Shown: positions 17,023 through 27,599, counted from the first letter of the stretch. The stretch is 64,000 nucleotides of DNA from Staphylococcus hyicus (GCF_000816085.1 NZ_CP008747.1:372001-436000); one strand, 5' to 3'. Numbers and translations: made by a program. The notes: generated by a model from the sequence alone, not told the origin.

Positions 17023-17652
17023 TCACCATGTTTCGATATCGGCACGTTCGCCTTTAAAGTTGTTTTGAGTTTGATGCCGTTCGGCTAATTTGGCTTCAAC
17101 GTCATCGATTGAAATACCTTGTTCATGCCATAACACAGATAAGTGATAAAGTAGGTCGGCGCTTTCTTCAATGACTTCTGATTGATTGTCATTTATCGTC
17201 GCTATGACGACTTCAAATGCTTCTTCACCAAATTTCTTAGTTATTTTTTCGCGTCCTTGTGTCATTAAATAATGGGTATATGATTGTGTGTCAGCCTCTT
17301 TCAAGCGTTGTTGAATTGACGTTTCTAATTGTTTGAGATGAAAAGGTATGGGTGTATTAAAACAACTTTGTGTGCCTTTATGGCAGGTTGGTCCTTCTGG
17401 ATGTACGAGTAATAACAGAGTGTCTTCGTCGCAGTCTAAATGCATTCCGACGACGCGTTGCACATGTCCGGATGACTCGCCTTTTTGCCATAGACGTTGC
17501 TTGGATCGTGAGTAGAACCAAGCGACACGCGTGTCAATTGTTTTTTGAAACGCGACTTCATTCATATAGCCCAACATGAGTACTTGATGAGTATCCGCAT
17601 CTTGTAATATGACGGGGAGTAACCCCTTTGAAAAATCAGGATTTAAGGTCAT
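17023..17652 (-). CDS. hisIE: Bifunctional HisIE
   Basis: A 209-residue fusion catalysing steps 2 and 3 of histidine synthesis. The N-terminal HisI phosphoribosyl-AMP cyclohydrolase (about 1-115) shows MLGYMNEVAF, SRSKQRLWQKGESSGH and the zinc site HPEGPTCHKGTQSCF. The C-terminal HisE phosphoribosyl-ATP pyrophosphatase (about 115-209) shows GREKITKKFGEEAFEVVIA and EESADLLYHLSVL. It is the last gene of the operon. Its ATG overlaps the hisF stop by four bases, and GGAGGTG inside hisF supplies the ribosome site. Confidence 0.96.
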   Translation of the reverse strand: MTLNPDFSKGLLPVILQDADTHQVLMLGYMNEVAFQKTIDTRVAWFYSRSKQRLWQKGESSGHVQRVVGMHLDCDEDTLLLLVHPEGPTCHKGTQSCFNTPIPFHLKQLETSIQQRLKEADTQSYTHYLMTQGREKITKKFGEEAFEVVIATINDNQSEVIEESADLLYHLSVLWHEQGISIDDVEAKLAERHQTQNNFKGERADIETW

Positions 17653-18407
17653 CTTACAGGGACACCTCCTTCACGTAGTACACTTTTAATCGCTCGAATT
17701 GTTGTTTCTTTATCGTGTAAAATACTCGCTGCAAGTCCTGCGGAAACGTTAGTTTGTGTAAACAAATCTGTAAAGTGAGTGGCACTTCCACCACCACCCG
17801 ACGCAATAATAGGGATATTAACACGCTTGGCAATGCCATTTAAATGGTCGATGTCAAAGCCTTGTTTCATACCGTCAAAGGCCATACTTGTGACAAGTAA
17901 TTCTCCTGCGCCAAGTGCTTCAACTTGTGTCACCCAATCGTATACGCGTATGGGGGTGCGTTGTTTACCACCATGCGTACAACAAAAGTAATCGTTTTCG
18001 ATAGAATCATAATCACTATCAATAGCGATACAAATACATTGCTTGCCGAATTTTTCACTTGCTTGACGTATGAGATCAGGGTTATTTAATGCTGCGGAAT
18101 TAAGCGACACTTTATCTGCGCCGTGTTGTAATAACTGAGAGATATCCTCTAATGTAGAAATGCCACCACCCACAGTTAATGGGATAAAAAGTTGTTCGGC
18201 AGTTCGTCGAATGACATCCAAAGTTAAATCATGTCCTTCTTCAGTTTTGGATATGTCTAGAAATACGAGTTCATCAGCACCTTCAGCATTATAGTATAGT
18301 GCGAGCTCAACAGGGTCTCCGATATCACGTAAATCTTTGAATTGAACCCCTTTAACGACACGTCCATCTTTAACGTCTAGGCAAGGGATAATGCGTTTTT
18401 TGATCAT
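17649..18407 (-). CDS. hisF: Imidazole glycerol phosphate synthase, cyclase subunit
   Basis: A 252-residue TIM barrel, the cyclase half of HisHF, which forms imidazole glycerol phosphate and AICAR. The catalytic aspartates lie in [15 protein letters not shown] and CIAIDSDYD; phosphate loops are GGGIST and SGGGGSA. The frame opens at 18422, but GGGAGGG places the start at ATG 18407, giving the standard length. The start overlaps the hisA stop by four bases, so translation is probably coupled. Confidence 0.96.
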   Translation of the reverse strand: MIKKRIIPCLDVKDGRVVKGVQFKDLRDIGDPVELALYYNAEGADELVFLDISKTEEGHDLTLDVIRRTAEQLFIPLTVGGGISTLEDISQLLQHGADKVSLNSAALNNPDLIRQASEKFGKQCICIAIDSDYDSIENDYFCCTHGGKQRTPIRVYDWVTQVEALGAGELLVTSMAFDGMKQGFDIDHLNGIAKRVNIPIIASGGGGSATHFTDLFTQTNVSAGLAASILHDKETTIRAIKSVLREGGVPVR

Positions 18408-19108
18408 GAGCGTCCCTCCCAAAATTCTGGGTTGTGTGCAGCTTTACCGACAATAGCGGCATGGACACCGATGGCTTCTAATTGGTTTAAGTCATTTTGG
18501 TGACGGATGCCGCCTGAAGCGATAATTGGAAGTTTTACAGCTTGGACAAGCTGTTGTGTCATTTCAAAGTTAGGACCTTGTAGTTTACCATCTTTTGCGA
18601 TATCCGTATAAATGATGCCGCCAATGGGTAAAGCAGCGATTTCTTTAGAAAAAGCAATCAAATCGAGATTCGTTTTTTCTAACCAACCGTTTATTTTAAT
18701 ATTGCGACCGTATGCATCAACAGAAACATACAGTTTCCCAGGAAATAATGTACTCATCTCTTGAAGCCAACCAATATTTTGTATGGCTTGTGTTCCAACG
18801 ATGCAGTAATCTACACCAGCATTAAAATAGGCACGAAGTGTTTCTTCATTGCGAATGCCACCGCCAACTTCCACGGGTTTGTTACTGTGTTTAATAAGGA
18901 TTTCGATATAAGATGCTTCAGATGTAGATTGTTGTTTTGCACCGATGAGGTCGACGATATGAATACGATCGACACACGTATATTGGTTATAAAATGCAAT
19001 ACTTTCTTCAGCCGATCGTTCCATTTTTTCAGACGTTTCATATTGTCCTTCTGTTAATCGCACACTTTGTCCATCGATTAAATCAATCGCTGGCCATATT
19101 TTAATCAT
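18404..19108 (-). CDS. hisA: ProFAR isomerase
   Basis: A 234-residue TIM barrel isomerising ProFAR to PRFAR, the fourth step. [13 protein letters not shown] at the N-terminus has the catalytic aspartate, [11 protein letters not shown] and [11 protein letters not shown] the phosphate loops, and [11 protein letters not shown] the second catalytic region. GAAGGAGG sets ATG 19108 rather than the in-frame ATG at 19126. It overlaps hisH by eight bases. Confidence 0.96.
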   Translation of the reverse strand: MIKIWPAIDLIDGQSVRLTEGQYETSEKMERSAEESIAFYNQYTCVDRIHIVDLIGAKQQSTSEASYIEILIKHSNKPVEVGGGIRNEETLRAYFNAGVDYCIVGTQAIQNIGWLQEMSTLFPGKLYVSVDAYGRNIKINGWLEKTNLDLIAFSKEIAALPIGGIIYTDIAKDGKLQGPNFEMTQQLVQAVKLPIIASGGIRHQNDLNQLEAIGVHAAIVGKAAHNPEFWEGRS

Positions 19109-19676
19109 GTATCCATCCTCCTTCAAGTGCTTGTTTTAAAATAGTTAAGCCATCATCACCGCTTTTTTCTGGATGAAATTGAATGCCGATATAGTGTTGA
19201 TATTGAACGATTGCAGGTATAGCTGTACCATAATCCGCATAAGCAATAACATCGTCTGTCATAGGGGCTTGATAACTATGAATAAAGTAAACATCTTGAT
19301 GCAGTGCCTCTAAATGACTGTGTAATGTATTCCAACCTAAGTGGGGGACGGTATATGAGGTTTGAATCGCTTTAATGTTGCCGGGAATGCGTCCAAGACC
19401 TTTTACATTGCCTTCTGCACTCCAGTCATACAACAATTGCATGCCTAAACAAATGCCGATGATAGGTTGTGTCGTTGTTTTTAAAAAGTAGTCAAGTTGA
19501 TGCTGTTCTATAGTTGCCATCGCATCTTTAAAATGACCGACGCCTGGTAAAATGAGCGTATCCGCGTGTTTTAATAGTGCTTCATCATGTGTTAAACACA
19601 CCTCATACCCTAAATGTTCAATAGCTCGTTTGACGTTTAGAACATTGCCGAGTCCATAATCTACTATCGCAATCAT
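19101..19676 (-). CDS. hisH: Imidazole glycerol phosphate synthase, glutamine amidotransferase subunit
   Basis: A 191-residue class I glutamine amidotransferase that feeds ammonia to HisF. It opens [15 protein letters not shown] and has the nucleophile cysteine in [11 protein letters not shown] and the His-Glu pair in [20 protein letters not shown] precedes ATG. It overlaps hisB by four bases. Confidence 0.96.
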   Translation of the reverse strand: MIAIVDYGLGNVLNVKRAIEHLGYEVCLTHDEALLKHADTLILPGVGHFKDAMATIEQHQLDYFLKTTTQPIIGICLGMQLLYDWSAEGNVKGLGRIPGNIKAIQTSYTVPHLGWNTLHSHLEALHQDVYFIHSYQAPMTDDVIAYADYGTAIPAIVQYQHYIGIQFHPEKSGDDGLTILKQALEGGWIHD

Positions 19677-20248
19677 TCTATAACCCCTTTCGATGAGGGA
19701 ATACGTGTATCATTTGTAGGTGTGAGTGCTTGTTTAAATGCACGTGCAAATGCTTTAAATATGGCTTCAATCTCGTGGTGTGTATTTCCTTGATGAAGTA
19801 AATCAATGTGTACAGTTAGGCGCGCATTAATGACCAGTGCTCTAAAAAATTCTTCCACCAATTCAGTATCGAATGTGCCCACTTTTTCTTTACTAAATGA
19901 TGCGTTGAAATAGAGATAGGGGCGTCCGCTAATGTCGACCACGGCACGCGCAAGTGTCTCATCCATCGGTAAGTATTGTGTGCCGTATCGTTCGAAATGC
20001 CGTTGTTCTTTAATCATCTGTAAAAACAATTGCCCGAGGACAATCCCAATATCTTCCGTCGTGTGGTGATCGTCTACCCAAGTATCACCGTCGACATCGA
20101 TGTGAAGCCCGATACCGCTATGAAAACTGAACAGTGTCAACATATGGTCTAAAAATCCAACACCTGTCGCAATATGACTGTCAGCAGATTGTGTGATCTC
20201 TATGGCGATTTTCGTTTCTTTCGTTTCACGATTTATTTGATATGTCAT
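19673..20248 (-). CDS. hisB: Imidazoleglycerol-phosphate dehydratase
   Basis: A 191-residue manganese enzyme for the sixth step. Both metal motifs are intact: DDHHTTEDIG and the C-terminal HHEIEAIFKAFARA. GVGFLDHMLTLFSFHSG is also typical. GGAG is eight bases before ATG 20248; the GTG at 20257 overlaps that site and is unlikely. It is a single-function HisB without the histidinol phosphatase domain found in enterobacteria. It overlaps hisC by 23 bases. Confidence 0.95.
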   Translation of the reverse strand: MTYQINRETKETKIAIEITQSADSHIATGVGFLDHMLTLFSFHSGIGLHIDVDGDTWVDDHHTTEDIGIVLGQLFLQMIKEQRHFERYGTQYLPMDETLARAVVDISGRPYLYFNASFSKEKVGTFDTELVEEFFRALVINARLTVHIDLLHQGNTHHEIEAIFKAFARAFKQALTPTNDTRIPSSKGVIE

Positions 20249-21242
20249 ATTGTTCACTCCATTCTTTTACAATACGTTCGAATTCATCAAGGGCCTCATT
20301 TGTAACAATTGAATACCGGACACATTGGGCCATTGGTTTTTCCGTTTCAATGTTGTAAAAACGTGGTAGGAAGCCGTGTGCTTTGACATGGTTTCCGAGT
20401 GCCAATGCGGCAGTGCCTCGAGTTAACACAAAATTGGTGTCACTCGGATAAACGGTCATTTTTGATGCAGCATAAGTTTGAAGAATCGATTTGAGCCGTG
20501 TGCTCAGTTGACGTTGTTGTGCGATGAGTTTATCTGTATGGGCGTGTTCACGAAATAGATACGTCCCCACTTTTAATGTGAAGGTACTCATTGGATAGGG
20601 GTGTTCTATGTGTTTCACGATATCGATAGTCTCTTTTGTGCCAATCAATACCCCTAAGCGAAGCCCTGCAATTGCAAACGCTTTTGATAATGTCCGCATG
20701 CGTAAAAGGTTCGGTGACATGTCGATGTTCAATGGTTTTGAAAACTCAACATACGCTTCATCGACTACAAGATAACCGCCATATTGCGAGACAGCGTCAA
20801 GTAAACGTATGACATCTGTTTCATTGAATCGATACCCTGTAGGATTGTGCGGATTACTAAAAATAAAGAAACTAGGGCGGACCTCATGAATACGTGTAAT
20901 AATGGCATCGATTGAAAAGGTCAAGTCTTCACGTGCTTCAACATAGGCAAGCGGGCGTTGAACTTGGCGTGCATAGTCTTGGTACATAAAAAAGTCTGGA
21001 TGTAAGGCGAGACAAGGACCATTAGGCATGGCGAACATTAATTTTTGAATGAGGTCATCTGAGCCATTGCCAATACAGATTTGGTCAACATTAAGATTTC
21101 CATAATATTCCACGTAAGCCGACTTAAAGTCGTCATATGCCTCATCAGGATAAAGATGGTAGGCACATTGATCTAAGATATTGTGCAATGTCTCACGGGA
21201 CATCGGTTGAATCGGGCTTTCATTTTTGTCCATGCGAATCAT
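20226..21242 (-). CDS. hisC: Histidinol-phosphate aminotransferase
   Basis: A 338-residue PLP enzyme of fold type I for the seventh step. SNPHNPTGYRF, VDEAYVEF and the PLP lysine in RTLSKAFAIAGLRLG are clear. GAGG lies eight bases before ATG 21242 (protein MIRMDKNESPI); the GTG at 21251 is too close to that site. The gene begins five bases after the hisD stop. The N-terminus is short compared with the 350-residue family average, as in other staphylococci. Confidence 0.93.
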   Translation of the reverse strand: MIRMDKNESPIQPMSRETLHNILDQCAYHLYPDEAYDDFKSAYVEYYGNLNVDQICIGNGSDDLIQKLMFAMPNGPCLALHPDFFMYQDYARQVQRPLAYVEAREDLTFSIDAIITRIHEVRPSFFIFSNPHNPTGYRFNETDVIRLLDAVSQYGGYLVVDEAYVEFSKPLNIDMSPNLLRMRTLSKAFAIAGLRLGVLIGTKETIDIVKHIEHPYPMSTFTLKVGTYLFREHAHTDKLIAQQRQLSTRLKSILQTYAASKMTVYPSDTNFVLTRGTAALALGNHVKAHGFLPRFYNIETEKPMAQCVRYSIVTNEALDEFERIVKEWSEQYDISNKS

Positions 21243-21247
21243 CGCAA

Positions 21248-22498
21248 TCACCTCTTTTGTCGAATGAATAATGAACGTTGATGGTTGAAAAGTGCTTCCT
21301 CATGCGCTAATAATGCTGCATCTTGGTACGTATGATGATATGTCTCTTTGGTCAACTGAATGACTGTGTGTTTAGTTAAAAAGTCATTGACACTTAAACC
21401 GTGTTGAAATCGTGCCGTCCCATTAGTAGGTAAAACGTGACTTGGTCCAGCGATATAATCGCCGATAGCTTCAGGAGACCAACGCCCTAAAAATAAACTG
21501 CCGACATAATGAATATATGGCACATATTGTTTCGGTGACGTCGTTTGTATGGACGCATGTTCGGGCGCAATCTCGTTTAACACATGACAACTCTCTGCAA
21601 AGCTTTCTGTATGAATTAAGTAATGATGTTTGTTCAAACTTTCAGATAAAATAGTGTGCCGTGCAGCGCCAGTTAACGTATTTTGAATGTGCTGTTCCAA
21701 TTCTTTGAGTAAGACTTTATCTTCTGAAATAACGAATGTACGTGCTAATTCATCGTGTTCTGCTTGCGCGAAAATATCATACGTAACATCTTCTAAGTTG
21801 CAGGATGTATCGATAATAATGGCAATTTCACTTGGTCCAGCAATTTGATCAATACCGACATCACCGTACACATATTTTTTGGCGTAAGCAACATATTGAT
21901 TACCGGGACCAACAATCTTATCGACTTTAGGAATTGTTTCTGTGCCATATGCGAGTGCGGCGATACTTTGAGCACCACCGACTTGAAATACACGTGTAAC
22001 ACCCGTAATCCAACATGCGGCCAATACGCTTTTGGCGATTTTGCCATTTTGGGGTGGGGTAACAACGATAATGTCAGTAACGCCTGCCACTTTAGCAAGG
22101 GTTGCGGTCATCAAGACTGTAGAAGGATAACTTGCTTTGCCACCTGGAACGTAAATGCCTATCCGTTTTAAAGGATGATATGTTTCATATATCTCACGGG
22201 ACGCATCACCATTGGCATAACGGATACTGGATTGATAACGTGCAATACGATCATAGCTATGTTCGAGGGCTTGACGTAGATCAGAGTCAAGTGTGTCATA
22301 CGCAGCTTTTAGTTCGTGTGGTGGGACTTCCCATGAAGTAGGTACGTGCCCATCAAACTGTTTTGTATAAATCTCTAAAGCACGATCTCCCTCTTGTTTA
22401 ACGTGTTCACATATACGTGAAACTGTAGTGTGAATATTTTCATTAAATGAATCATTTGAGTGCAGTTGTTGTAAAAAAGATTGTGCGCTAATAAGCAA
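21248..22498 (-). CDS. hisD: Histidinol dehydrogenase
   Basis: A 416-residue zinc enzyme catalysing the last two oxidations to histidine. GIYVPGGKASYPSTVLM, KIVGPGNQYVAYAKK and DQIAGPSEIAIIID are diagnostic, and EIAPEHASIQ carries the catalytic Glu-His. The start is TTG 22498, seven bases after GGGGGTG. The open frame continues upstream to 22612 but there it overlaps hisG deeply and has no family character. Overlap with hisG is 11 bases. Confidence 0.95.
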   Translation of the reverse strand: MLISAQSFLQQLHSNDSFNENIHTTVSRICEHVKQEGDRALEIYTKQFDGHVPTSWEVPPHELKAAYDTLDSDLRQALEHSYDRIARYQSSIRYANGDASREIYETYHPLKRIGIYVPGGKASYPSTVLMTATLAKVAGVTDIIVVTPPQNGKIAKSVLAACWITGVTRVFQVGGAQSIAALAYGTETIPKVDKIVGPGNQYVAYAKKYVYGDVGIDQIAGPSEIAIIIDTSCNLEDVTYDIFAQAEHDELARTFVISEDKVLLKELEQHIQNTLTGAARHTILSESLNKHHYLIHTESFAESCHVLNEIAPEHASIQTTSPKQYVPYIHYVGSLFLGRWSPEAIGDYIAGPSHVLPTNGTARFQHGLSVNDFLTKHTVIQLTKETYHHTYQDAALLAHEEALFNHQRSLFIRQKR

Positions 22499-23102
22499 TA
22501 CGTGACACCCCCAACATTTGAATAAATGCATCGATTTCTTGAGATACTTTGAAAAAACTTTGGCGATTTGTAATGAGTTGTGCTTGAATATCCTGAATAT
22601 GTTCTTTTTCAACTAAACCGTTTGACTTTAAGGTGTTTCCAGTTTGAACGATGTCAACAATTGCATCGACCATCCCAATCACACACGCCAGTTCGATCGA
22701 ACCTGATAATTGGATAATCGAAACATCACGACCCGTTTCTTTAAAATACGTTGCAGCAGCAACAGGATAAGAAGTTGCGATTTTGCGATAAGTGTTGGTG
22801 TCATCGAAAGCAGCAACTGCTAAGTGACAGTGTCCAAAAGGAAGAGCGAGCAGTTGATTCACATCATAAGACGTTTCATTTAATATGTCGCTTCCAGTAA
22901 TGCCAATATCTGCATTACCTTGTTCGACATATTGCGGCACGTCAGGACCTTTTACAAATAAAAAACGATAATGCTTAGTGACAAGCTGTAATGCCCGCCC
23001 GCGAGCGTTCAATTGTTCTGCGAGCGTGGTATTACCATTTTCCTCTAAAAAAGCAATAAAACTTTTCAACAGTCGTCCTTTGGCAAGCGCTATCGTGAGC
23101 AT
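22488..23102 (-). CDS. hisG: ATP phosphoribosyltransferase, short form
   Basis: A 204-residue catalytic subunit for the first step. It opens MLTIALAKGRLLKSFI and has GNADIGITGSDILNE and the PRPP-binding VIGMVDAIVDIVQTGNTL. It lacks the C-terminal regulatory ACT-like domain, so it needs HisZ, encoded just upstream. GGAGG lies seven bases before ATG. It overlaps hisZ by 13 bases. Confidence 0.96.
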   Translation of the reverse strand: MLTIALAKGRLLKSFIAFLEENGNTTLAEQLNARGRALQLVTKHYRFLFVKGPDVPQYVEQGNADIGITGSDILNETSYDVNQLLALPFGHCHLAVAAFDDTNTYRKIATSYPVAAATYFKETGRDVSIIQLSGSIELACVIGMVDAIVDIVQTGNTLKSNGLVEKEHIQDIQAQLITNRQSFFKVSQEIDAFIQMLGVSRIAY

Positions 23103-23926
23103 TCATGTTCCTCCTTTTCATCTAGTGTGAGTCCGAGTCCAAATCCTTCAAGATCGTCACAATAGTAACCACCTGATAACACTTTGCCACTAGATAAATA
23201 ACTTTTAATAAACGTTCCCGTATAATACGAACGTGGTGGCTGAGGTGTGATATCGAGATGAATGTCTTCTATCCCTATTTGTTTTAAGAAAGTTGTCCAT
23301 CGCGTTAAACTTTGCAAAATGCGATGATCTTCAGGATACAATGTGTGTAAGTGATCGATTCCTACGTGTGTAGGCATATTGAGTAATTGAACAAGTGGAT
23401 GTGACACACTTAATTGTGATGTAAGCTCTGAAATGTTGCGTTGTTCCAATAGATTGAGTAATGTGTGATTTTCAGCTTTTGGACCTAACAAGAGTTGAAT
23501 CAATTCAAAATGGCCAAGCACGACATAATCGATACGCTCGTGTAAAACGGTCTCGATATAAGATTTGAAAAATGTATATGCCTGTTGAATATGTTGAATC
23601 GTCGGCTCATAACATTCTAATCCAAGATGGGTGACGACCCTGTGGTGTCGTGCGATAGGACCACTATATGCGATTAAATCATGATGCCTTTGATAGATGG
23701 AATAATAGCGTTTTAATTGATCGGTAAAATCATTACGCAATGCATAAAGTGTGGTTTCATTTTGCCATACTGAGCGTTCGTTCATTTGTCGCAAGTCATC
23801 TTTGGATAATTGCGTCCAATTTAACGTTTCAATAAAGTCAGTATCAATAATCTTAAAGCCATGCATTTCGGCTTGTTGTAAAAAGTTAAGTTCATTTATT
23901 TTTTGTTGGATGACAGCATTTGTCAT
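23090..23926 (-). CDS. hisZ: ATP phosphoribosyltransferase regulatory subunit
   Basis: A 278-residue protein related to histidyl-tRNA synthetase catalytic domains but lacking the synthetase motifs. It pairs with short HisG to give an active, feedback-controlled enzyme. It is the first gene of the operon, which explains its assignment despite weak motif content. Recognisable pieces are YSGPIARHHRVVTHLGLECYEP and the C-terminal SYYTGTFIKSYLSSGKVLSGGYYCD. The length matches the short staphylococcal HisZ rather than the 390-residue form. GCGAGGTG precedes ATG. Confidence 0.88.
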   Translation of the reverse strand: MTNAVIQQKINELNFLQQAEMHGFKIIDTDFIETLNWTQLSKDDLRQMNERSVWQNETTLYALRNDFTDQLKRYYSIYQRHHDLIAYSGPIARHHRVVTHLGLECYEPTIQHIQQAYTFFKSYIETVLHERIDYVVLGHFELIQLLLGPKAENHTLLNLLEQRNISELTSQLSVSHPLVQLLNMPTHVGIDHLHTLYPEDHRILQSLTRWTTFLKQIGIEDIHLDITPQPPRSYYTGTFIKSYLSSGKVLSGGYYCDDLEGFGLGLTLDEKEEHECSR

Positions 23927-23979
23927 AGAAACACCTCGCTTTCACTCTCTACCATGTTAAAGTGTTTTTAAAAAGATGT

Positions 23980-24012
23980 TTCCATACTAGCATGGAATAA
24001 ATCTAAATTCAA
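23980..24012 (-). promoter_or_regulatory. his operon promoter with a palindrome over the -10 box
   Basis: On the minus strand TTGAAT (24012-24007), a 17-base spacer and TAGTAT (23989-23984) form the promoter. The -10 lies inside TTCCATACTAGCATGGAA (23980-23997), an inverted repeat with a CTAG centre. This is an ideal repressor position. TrpR-family operators carry CTAG cores and such a repressor (HisR) is proposed for Firmicutes his genes, but binding here is inference. Confidence 0.6.
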
Positions 24013-24159
24013 TGACTTTTCTGAAAAATAAAAAAATGATTCTCTCATGTCTTTTAATTGAGTCATGTTTAACGCCCTATGGAAAGTAGAAATAATCGTT
24101 TTTTAATAGTGGGCATTGTATAATATATATGACGAAATAAAGAAAAAGGAGCAACGTTT

Positions 24160-24822
24160 ATGAATTTTGAAAAATATATTGATCATACACTTTTAAAACC
24201 GGAGTCGACACGTGCACAAATCGACAACATTATTGAAGAGGCAAAAAATTATCACTTTAAATCTATTTGCGTTAATCCTACACATGTTGCGTATGCCCAT
24301 GAGAAATTGGCAGATTCAGATGTCTTAGTATGTACGGTTATTGGGTTCCCATTAGGTGCGAATACACCTGAAGTAAAAGCGTTCGAAACGACAAACGCAA
24401 TTGACAATGGGGCTGATGAAATTGATATGGTGATCAACATCGGCGCATTAAAAGACGGTCGTTATGATGATGTTCAAAAAGACATCGAAGCTGTCGTAAA
24501 AGCTGCACAAGGAAAAACAGTTAAAGTCATTATTGAGACGACATTATTAACAGATGACGAGAAAGTGAAAGCATGTGAATTATCAAAAGCTGCGCAAGCG
24601 ACATTTGTGAAAACATCTACAGGATTCGCAGGGGGTGGCGCAACAGTCGCAGACGTAAAGTTAATGAAAGAAACAGTAGGCGATGCACTTGAAGTGAAAG
24701 CGTCCGGCGGTGTACGTAATTTAGATGATTTTAAAGCAATGATTGATGCAGGTGCGACACGTATCGGTGCAAGTGCTGGCGTTCAAATTATGCAAGGTTT
24801 AGAATCCGATTCAGATTACTAA
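24160..24822 (+). CDS. deoC: Deoxyribose-phosphate aldolase
   Basis: A 220-residue TIM-barrel class I aldolase splitting 2-deoxyribose 5-phosphate into acetaldehyde and glyceraldehyde 3-phosphate. [32 protein letters not shown], the Schiff-base lysine in [14 protein letters not shown] and VKASGGVRN are all present. AAAGGAG precedes ATG, and a TATAAT box is at 24119-24124. It lies 29 bases upstream of deoB, so both nucleoside-catabolism genes form an operon. No nucleoside phosphorylase or transporter is adjacent. Confidence 0.96.
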   Translation: MNFEKYIDHTLLKPESTRAQIDNIIEEAKNYHFKSICVNPTHVAYAHEKLADSDVLVCTVIGFPLGANTPEVKAFETTNAIDNGADEIDMVINIGALKDGRYDDVQKDIEAVVKAAQGKTVKVIIETTLLTDDEKVKACELSKAAQATFVKTSTGFAGGGATVADVKLMKETVGDALEVKASGGVRNLDDFKAMIDAGATRIGASAGVQIMQGLESDSDY

Positions 24823-24851
24823 GCAAGCATCAGACATAAGGAGGGGTTACA

Positions 24852-26030
24852 ATGGCAACATTTAACCGTGTACATTTAATCGTAATGGACTCTGTGGGAA
24901 TTGGTGAAGCGCCTGATGCCCACAAATTTGGTGACGAAGGGTCACATACACTCCGTCATACGTTAGAAGGTTTTGATCAATCCTTACCCAACTTAGAAAA
25001 ACTTGGGCTCGGTAACATCGATGCTTTACCGGTCATCGACCGAGTGGACCATCCAATGGCGTACTATCATAAGTTGAGTGAAGCCTCAGTCGGAAAAGAT
25101 ACAATGACAGGGCACTGGGAAATGATGGGTTTAAATATCATGCAGCCGTTTAAAGTCTACCCAGACGGTTTTCCAGAGGAACTTATTCAAGAGATTGAAG
25201 CGATGACAGGTCGTAAAGTAGTCGCAAACCGCCCAGCATCCGGTACACAAATTATCGATGAGTGGGGCGAACATCAAATGAAGACAGGAGACTTAATTGT
25301 CTATACGTCGGCAGACCCTGTGCTTCAAATCGCAGCACACGAAGATATCATTCCTTTAGAAGAACTGTATGACATTTGCGAAAAAGTTCGTGAACTCACA
25401 AAAGATCCGAAATATTTAATCGGTCGTATTATCGCACGCCCATACGTGGGTGAGCCAGGCAACTTTACGCGTACAAGTAACCGTCATGACTATGCGTTAA
25501 AACCATTTGGCGCGACGGTCATGAATGCATTGAAAGATGACGGTTATGACGTTATTGCGATTGGTAAAATTAATGACATCTATGATGGCGAAGGGGTCAC
25601 TGAAGCTGTCCGTACGAAAAGTAACATGGACGGTATGGACCAATTAATGAAAATCGTCCAAAAAGACTTTAAAGGTTTAAGCTTTTTAAACTTAGTCGAT
25701 TTTGACGCATTATATGGTCATCGCCGAGACAAACCAGGTTACGCCCAAGCGATAAAAGATTTTGATGATCGCTTACCTGAATTATTTGGCCACATGCGTG
25801 AAGATGATTTATTAATCATTACAGCAGACCATGGAAATGACCCAACAGCTGAAGGTACAGATCACACACGTGAATACATTCCAGTACTATGGTATAGCCC
25901 AAAATTCAAAGAAGGTCATGCGCTCGATGGCGATACGACGTTCAGTTCAATTGGAGCCACAATTGCCGATAACTTCGGCGTGAAACTACCAGAATTTGGT
26001 CACAGTTATTTAAACGATTTAAAATCATAG
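24852..26030 (+). CDS. deoB: Phosphopentomutase
   Basis: A 392-residue manganese enzyme of the alkaline phosphatase superfamily interconverting (deoxy)ribose 1- and 5-phosphates, supplying DeoC. Metal and catalytic motifs are [12 protein letters not shown], the phospho-threonine region [26 protein letters not shown] metal loop and [19 protein letters not shown] precedes ATG. Second gene of the deo unit; a strong terminator follows. Confidence 0.96.
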   Translation: MATFNRVHLIVMDSVGIGEAPDAHKFGDEGSHTLRHTLEGFDQSLPNLEKLGLGNIDALPVIDRVDHPMAYYHKLSEASVGKDTMTGHWEMMGLNIMQPFKVYPDGFPEELIQEIEAMTGRKVVANRPASGTQIIDEWGEHQMKTGDLIVYTSADPVLQIAAHEDIIPLEELYDICEKVRELTKDPKYLIGRIIARPYVGEPGNFTRTSNRHDYALKPFGATVMNALKDDGYDVIAIGKINDIYDGEGVTEAVRTKSNMDGMDQLMKIVQKDFKGLSFLNLVDFDALYGHRRDKPGYAQAIKDFDDRLPELFGHMREDDLLIITADHGNDPTAEGTDHTREYIPVLWYSPKFKEGHALDGDTTFSSIGATIADNFGVKLPEFGHSYLNDLKS

Positions 26031-26061
26031 ACATAGATGCGTACACGACGTACGCGCATAA

Positions 26062-26107
26062 AAATAGCCTTCAACATTCATCGCGATATGAATGTTGAAG
26101 GCTTTTG
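26062..26107. terminator. Bidirectional terminator between deoB and glpT
   Basis: The 16-bp perfect arms AGCCTTCAACATTCAT (26066-26081) and ATGAATGTTGAAGGCT (26088-26103) have A-run and T-run flanks suitable for both convergent genes. It is one of the TTCAT/ATGAA hairpin family. Confidence 0.88.
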
Positions 26108-26144
26108 TTATACACGTTTAATGTTTAAGTAGGGGAAACGTGAA

Positions 26145-27506
26145 TTAAGATTTTACAACTTCTTGACCACGTTTATTCCAAGTGAAAATAAAGCTCACCA
26201 TAGCGAGTATACTGATAACGGTTAATAAAATGAAGCCAGCATTCCAACCGTAGCCATCAACGACAATACCCATAATGATATTTGCCATTACTGCACCGCC
26301 TAGATAACCGAATAATCCAGTTAAGCCAGCAGCTGTTCCTGCTGCTTTTTTAGGCACATAATCTAATGCTTGGAGACCAATTAACATTACTGGACCATAA
26401 ATTAAGAATCCAATTGCGATTAATGCCATGTTGTCGATCCATGGATTTCCTGGTGGATTTAACCAATATACAATAACGGCTATCGTTACGCCTAACATAA
26501 AAATAAATCCTGCGGGGCCACGACGACCTTTAAACACTTTATCTGAAATGTAGCCACATAGTAATGTCCCAGGAATACCTGCCCATTCATAAAGGAAATA
26601 TGCCCAACCAGATGCTTTTAAATCAAATCCTTTCGCTTCGCTTAAAAATGTAGGTGCCCAATCTAAAACGCCGTAACGAACAAAATAAACAAAAATGTTT
26701 GCGACTGCGATCATCCACACCCATTTATTATTTAAGACGTAATGAAATAAGATTTCTTTAGTCGTCAGTTCTACTTCTAACGTTTCATGTGAATGACTTG
26801 GATAGTCATGACGATAATGTTCAATTGGGGGTAAGCCCATCGATTGAGGGGTATCACGAACGAGTAAATATGAGAAAAAGGCAACGATTAATGCGATAAG
26901 TGCTGGATAAATAAAGACGCCTTCAAAGCCTTTTAAATAGCCAAATGATAAAGTGCTTGTCAATGCAACACCAGCAAGTGCGATAGGGGCCATTAAACCG
27001 CCACCTACATTATGGGCAACGTTCCAAATAGCGGTTTTACTACCACGTTCACTCACACTAAACCAATGTACAAGCACACGACCTGATGGTGGCCATCCCA
27101 TACCTTGGAACCATCCGTTTAAGAATAATAGTATAAACATAATAGAAATGCTTGAAGTTAAAGCAGGAATGAATCCCATTAATAGATTCACAATAGCGGA
27201 TAATACAAGTCCAAGTGTTAAAAATATCCTTGCATTGCTTCGGTCACTGACTGTCCCCATCACAAATTTACTAAAACCGTATGCGATGGAGATAGCAGAT
27301 AGTGCGAAGCCAAGTTCAGCTTTACTGAAACCCTCCTCGATTAATGCCGGCATAGCAAGTGAAAAGTTTTTTCTTAATAAATAATAGCCCGCGTAACCGA
27401 GAAATATTCCAAGAAAGACTTGAAATCTCAGCTTCTTATATGTATCGTCGACTTGATTTGCTGGCAGTGGATCAATGTGTCTAGCGGGTTTTAAAAAGTT
27501 TGCCAT
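26145..27506 (-). CDS. glpT: Glycerol-3-phosphate transporter
   Basis: A 453-residue, 12-helix major facilitator of the organophosphate:phosphate antiporter group. It imports glycerol 3-phosphate in exchange for phosphate and in staphylococci also admits fosfomycin. The signature [16 protein letters not shown] is present, with [19 protein letters not shown] (the substrate-binding arginine of helix 1) and [29 protein letters not shown]. Start at ATG 27506 after TAGGAGG. A cre-like site lies upstream, so catabolite control is likely. Confidence 0.94.
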   Translation of the reverse strand: MANFLKPARHIDPLPANQVDDTYKKLRFQVFLGIFLGYAGYYLLRKNFSLAMPALIEEGFSKAELGFALSAISIAYGFSKFVMGTVSDRSNARIFLTLGLVLSAIVNLLMGFIPALTSSISIMFILLFLNGWFQGMGWPPSGRVLVHWFSVSERGSKTAIWNVAHNVGGGLMAPIALAGVALTSTLSFGYLKGFEGVFIYPALIALIVAFFSYLLVRDTPQSMGLPPIEHYRHDYPSHSHETLEVELTTKEILFHYVLNNKWVWMIAVANIFVYFVRYGVLDWAPTFLSEAKGFDLKASGWAYFLYEWAGIPGTLLCGYISDKVFKGRRGPAGFIFMLGVTIAVIVYWLNPPGNPWIDNMALIAIGFLIYGPVMLIGLQALDYVPKKAAGTAAGLTGLFGYLGGAVMANIIMGIVVDGYGWNAGFILLTVISILAMVSFIFTWNKRGQEVVKS

Positions 27507-27549
27507 ATTCTACCTCCTAATTTAAAAAATAAAAACTATATCAAACGAA

Positions 27550-27564
27550 ATGAAAGCGGTTACG
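27550..27564 (-). promoter_or_regulatory. cre-like site upstream of glpT
   Basis: ATGAAAGCGGTTACG fits the catabolite-responsive element WTGNAANCGNWNNCW except for the last base. It sits 44 bases before the glpT start and suggests CcpA repression when glucose is present. Confidence 0.55.
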
Positions 27565-27599
27565 TGTAATTTAATCATAGTGAGTGGCAATATTATTGT

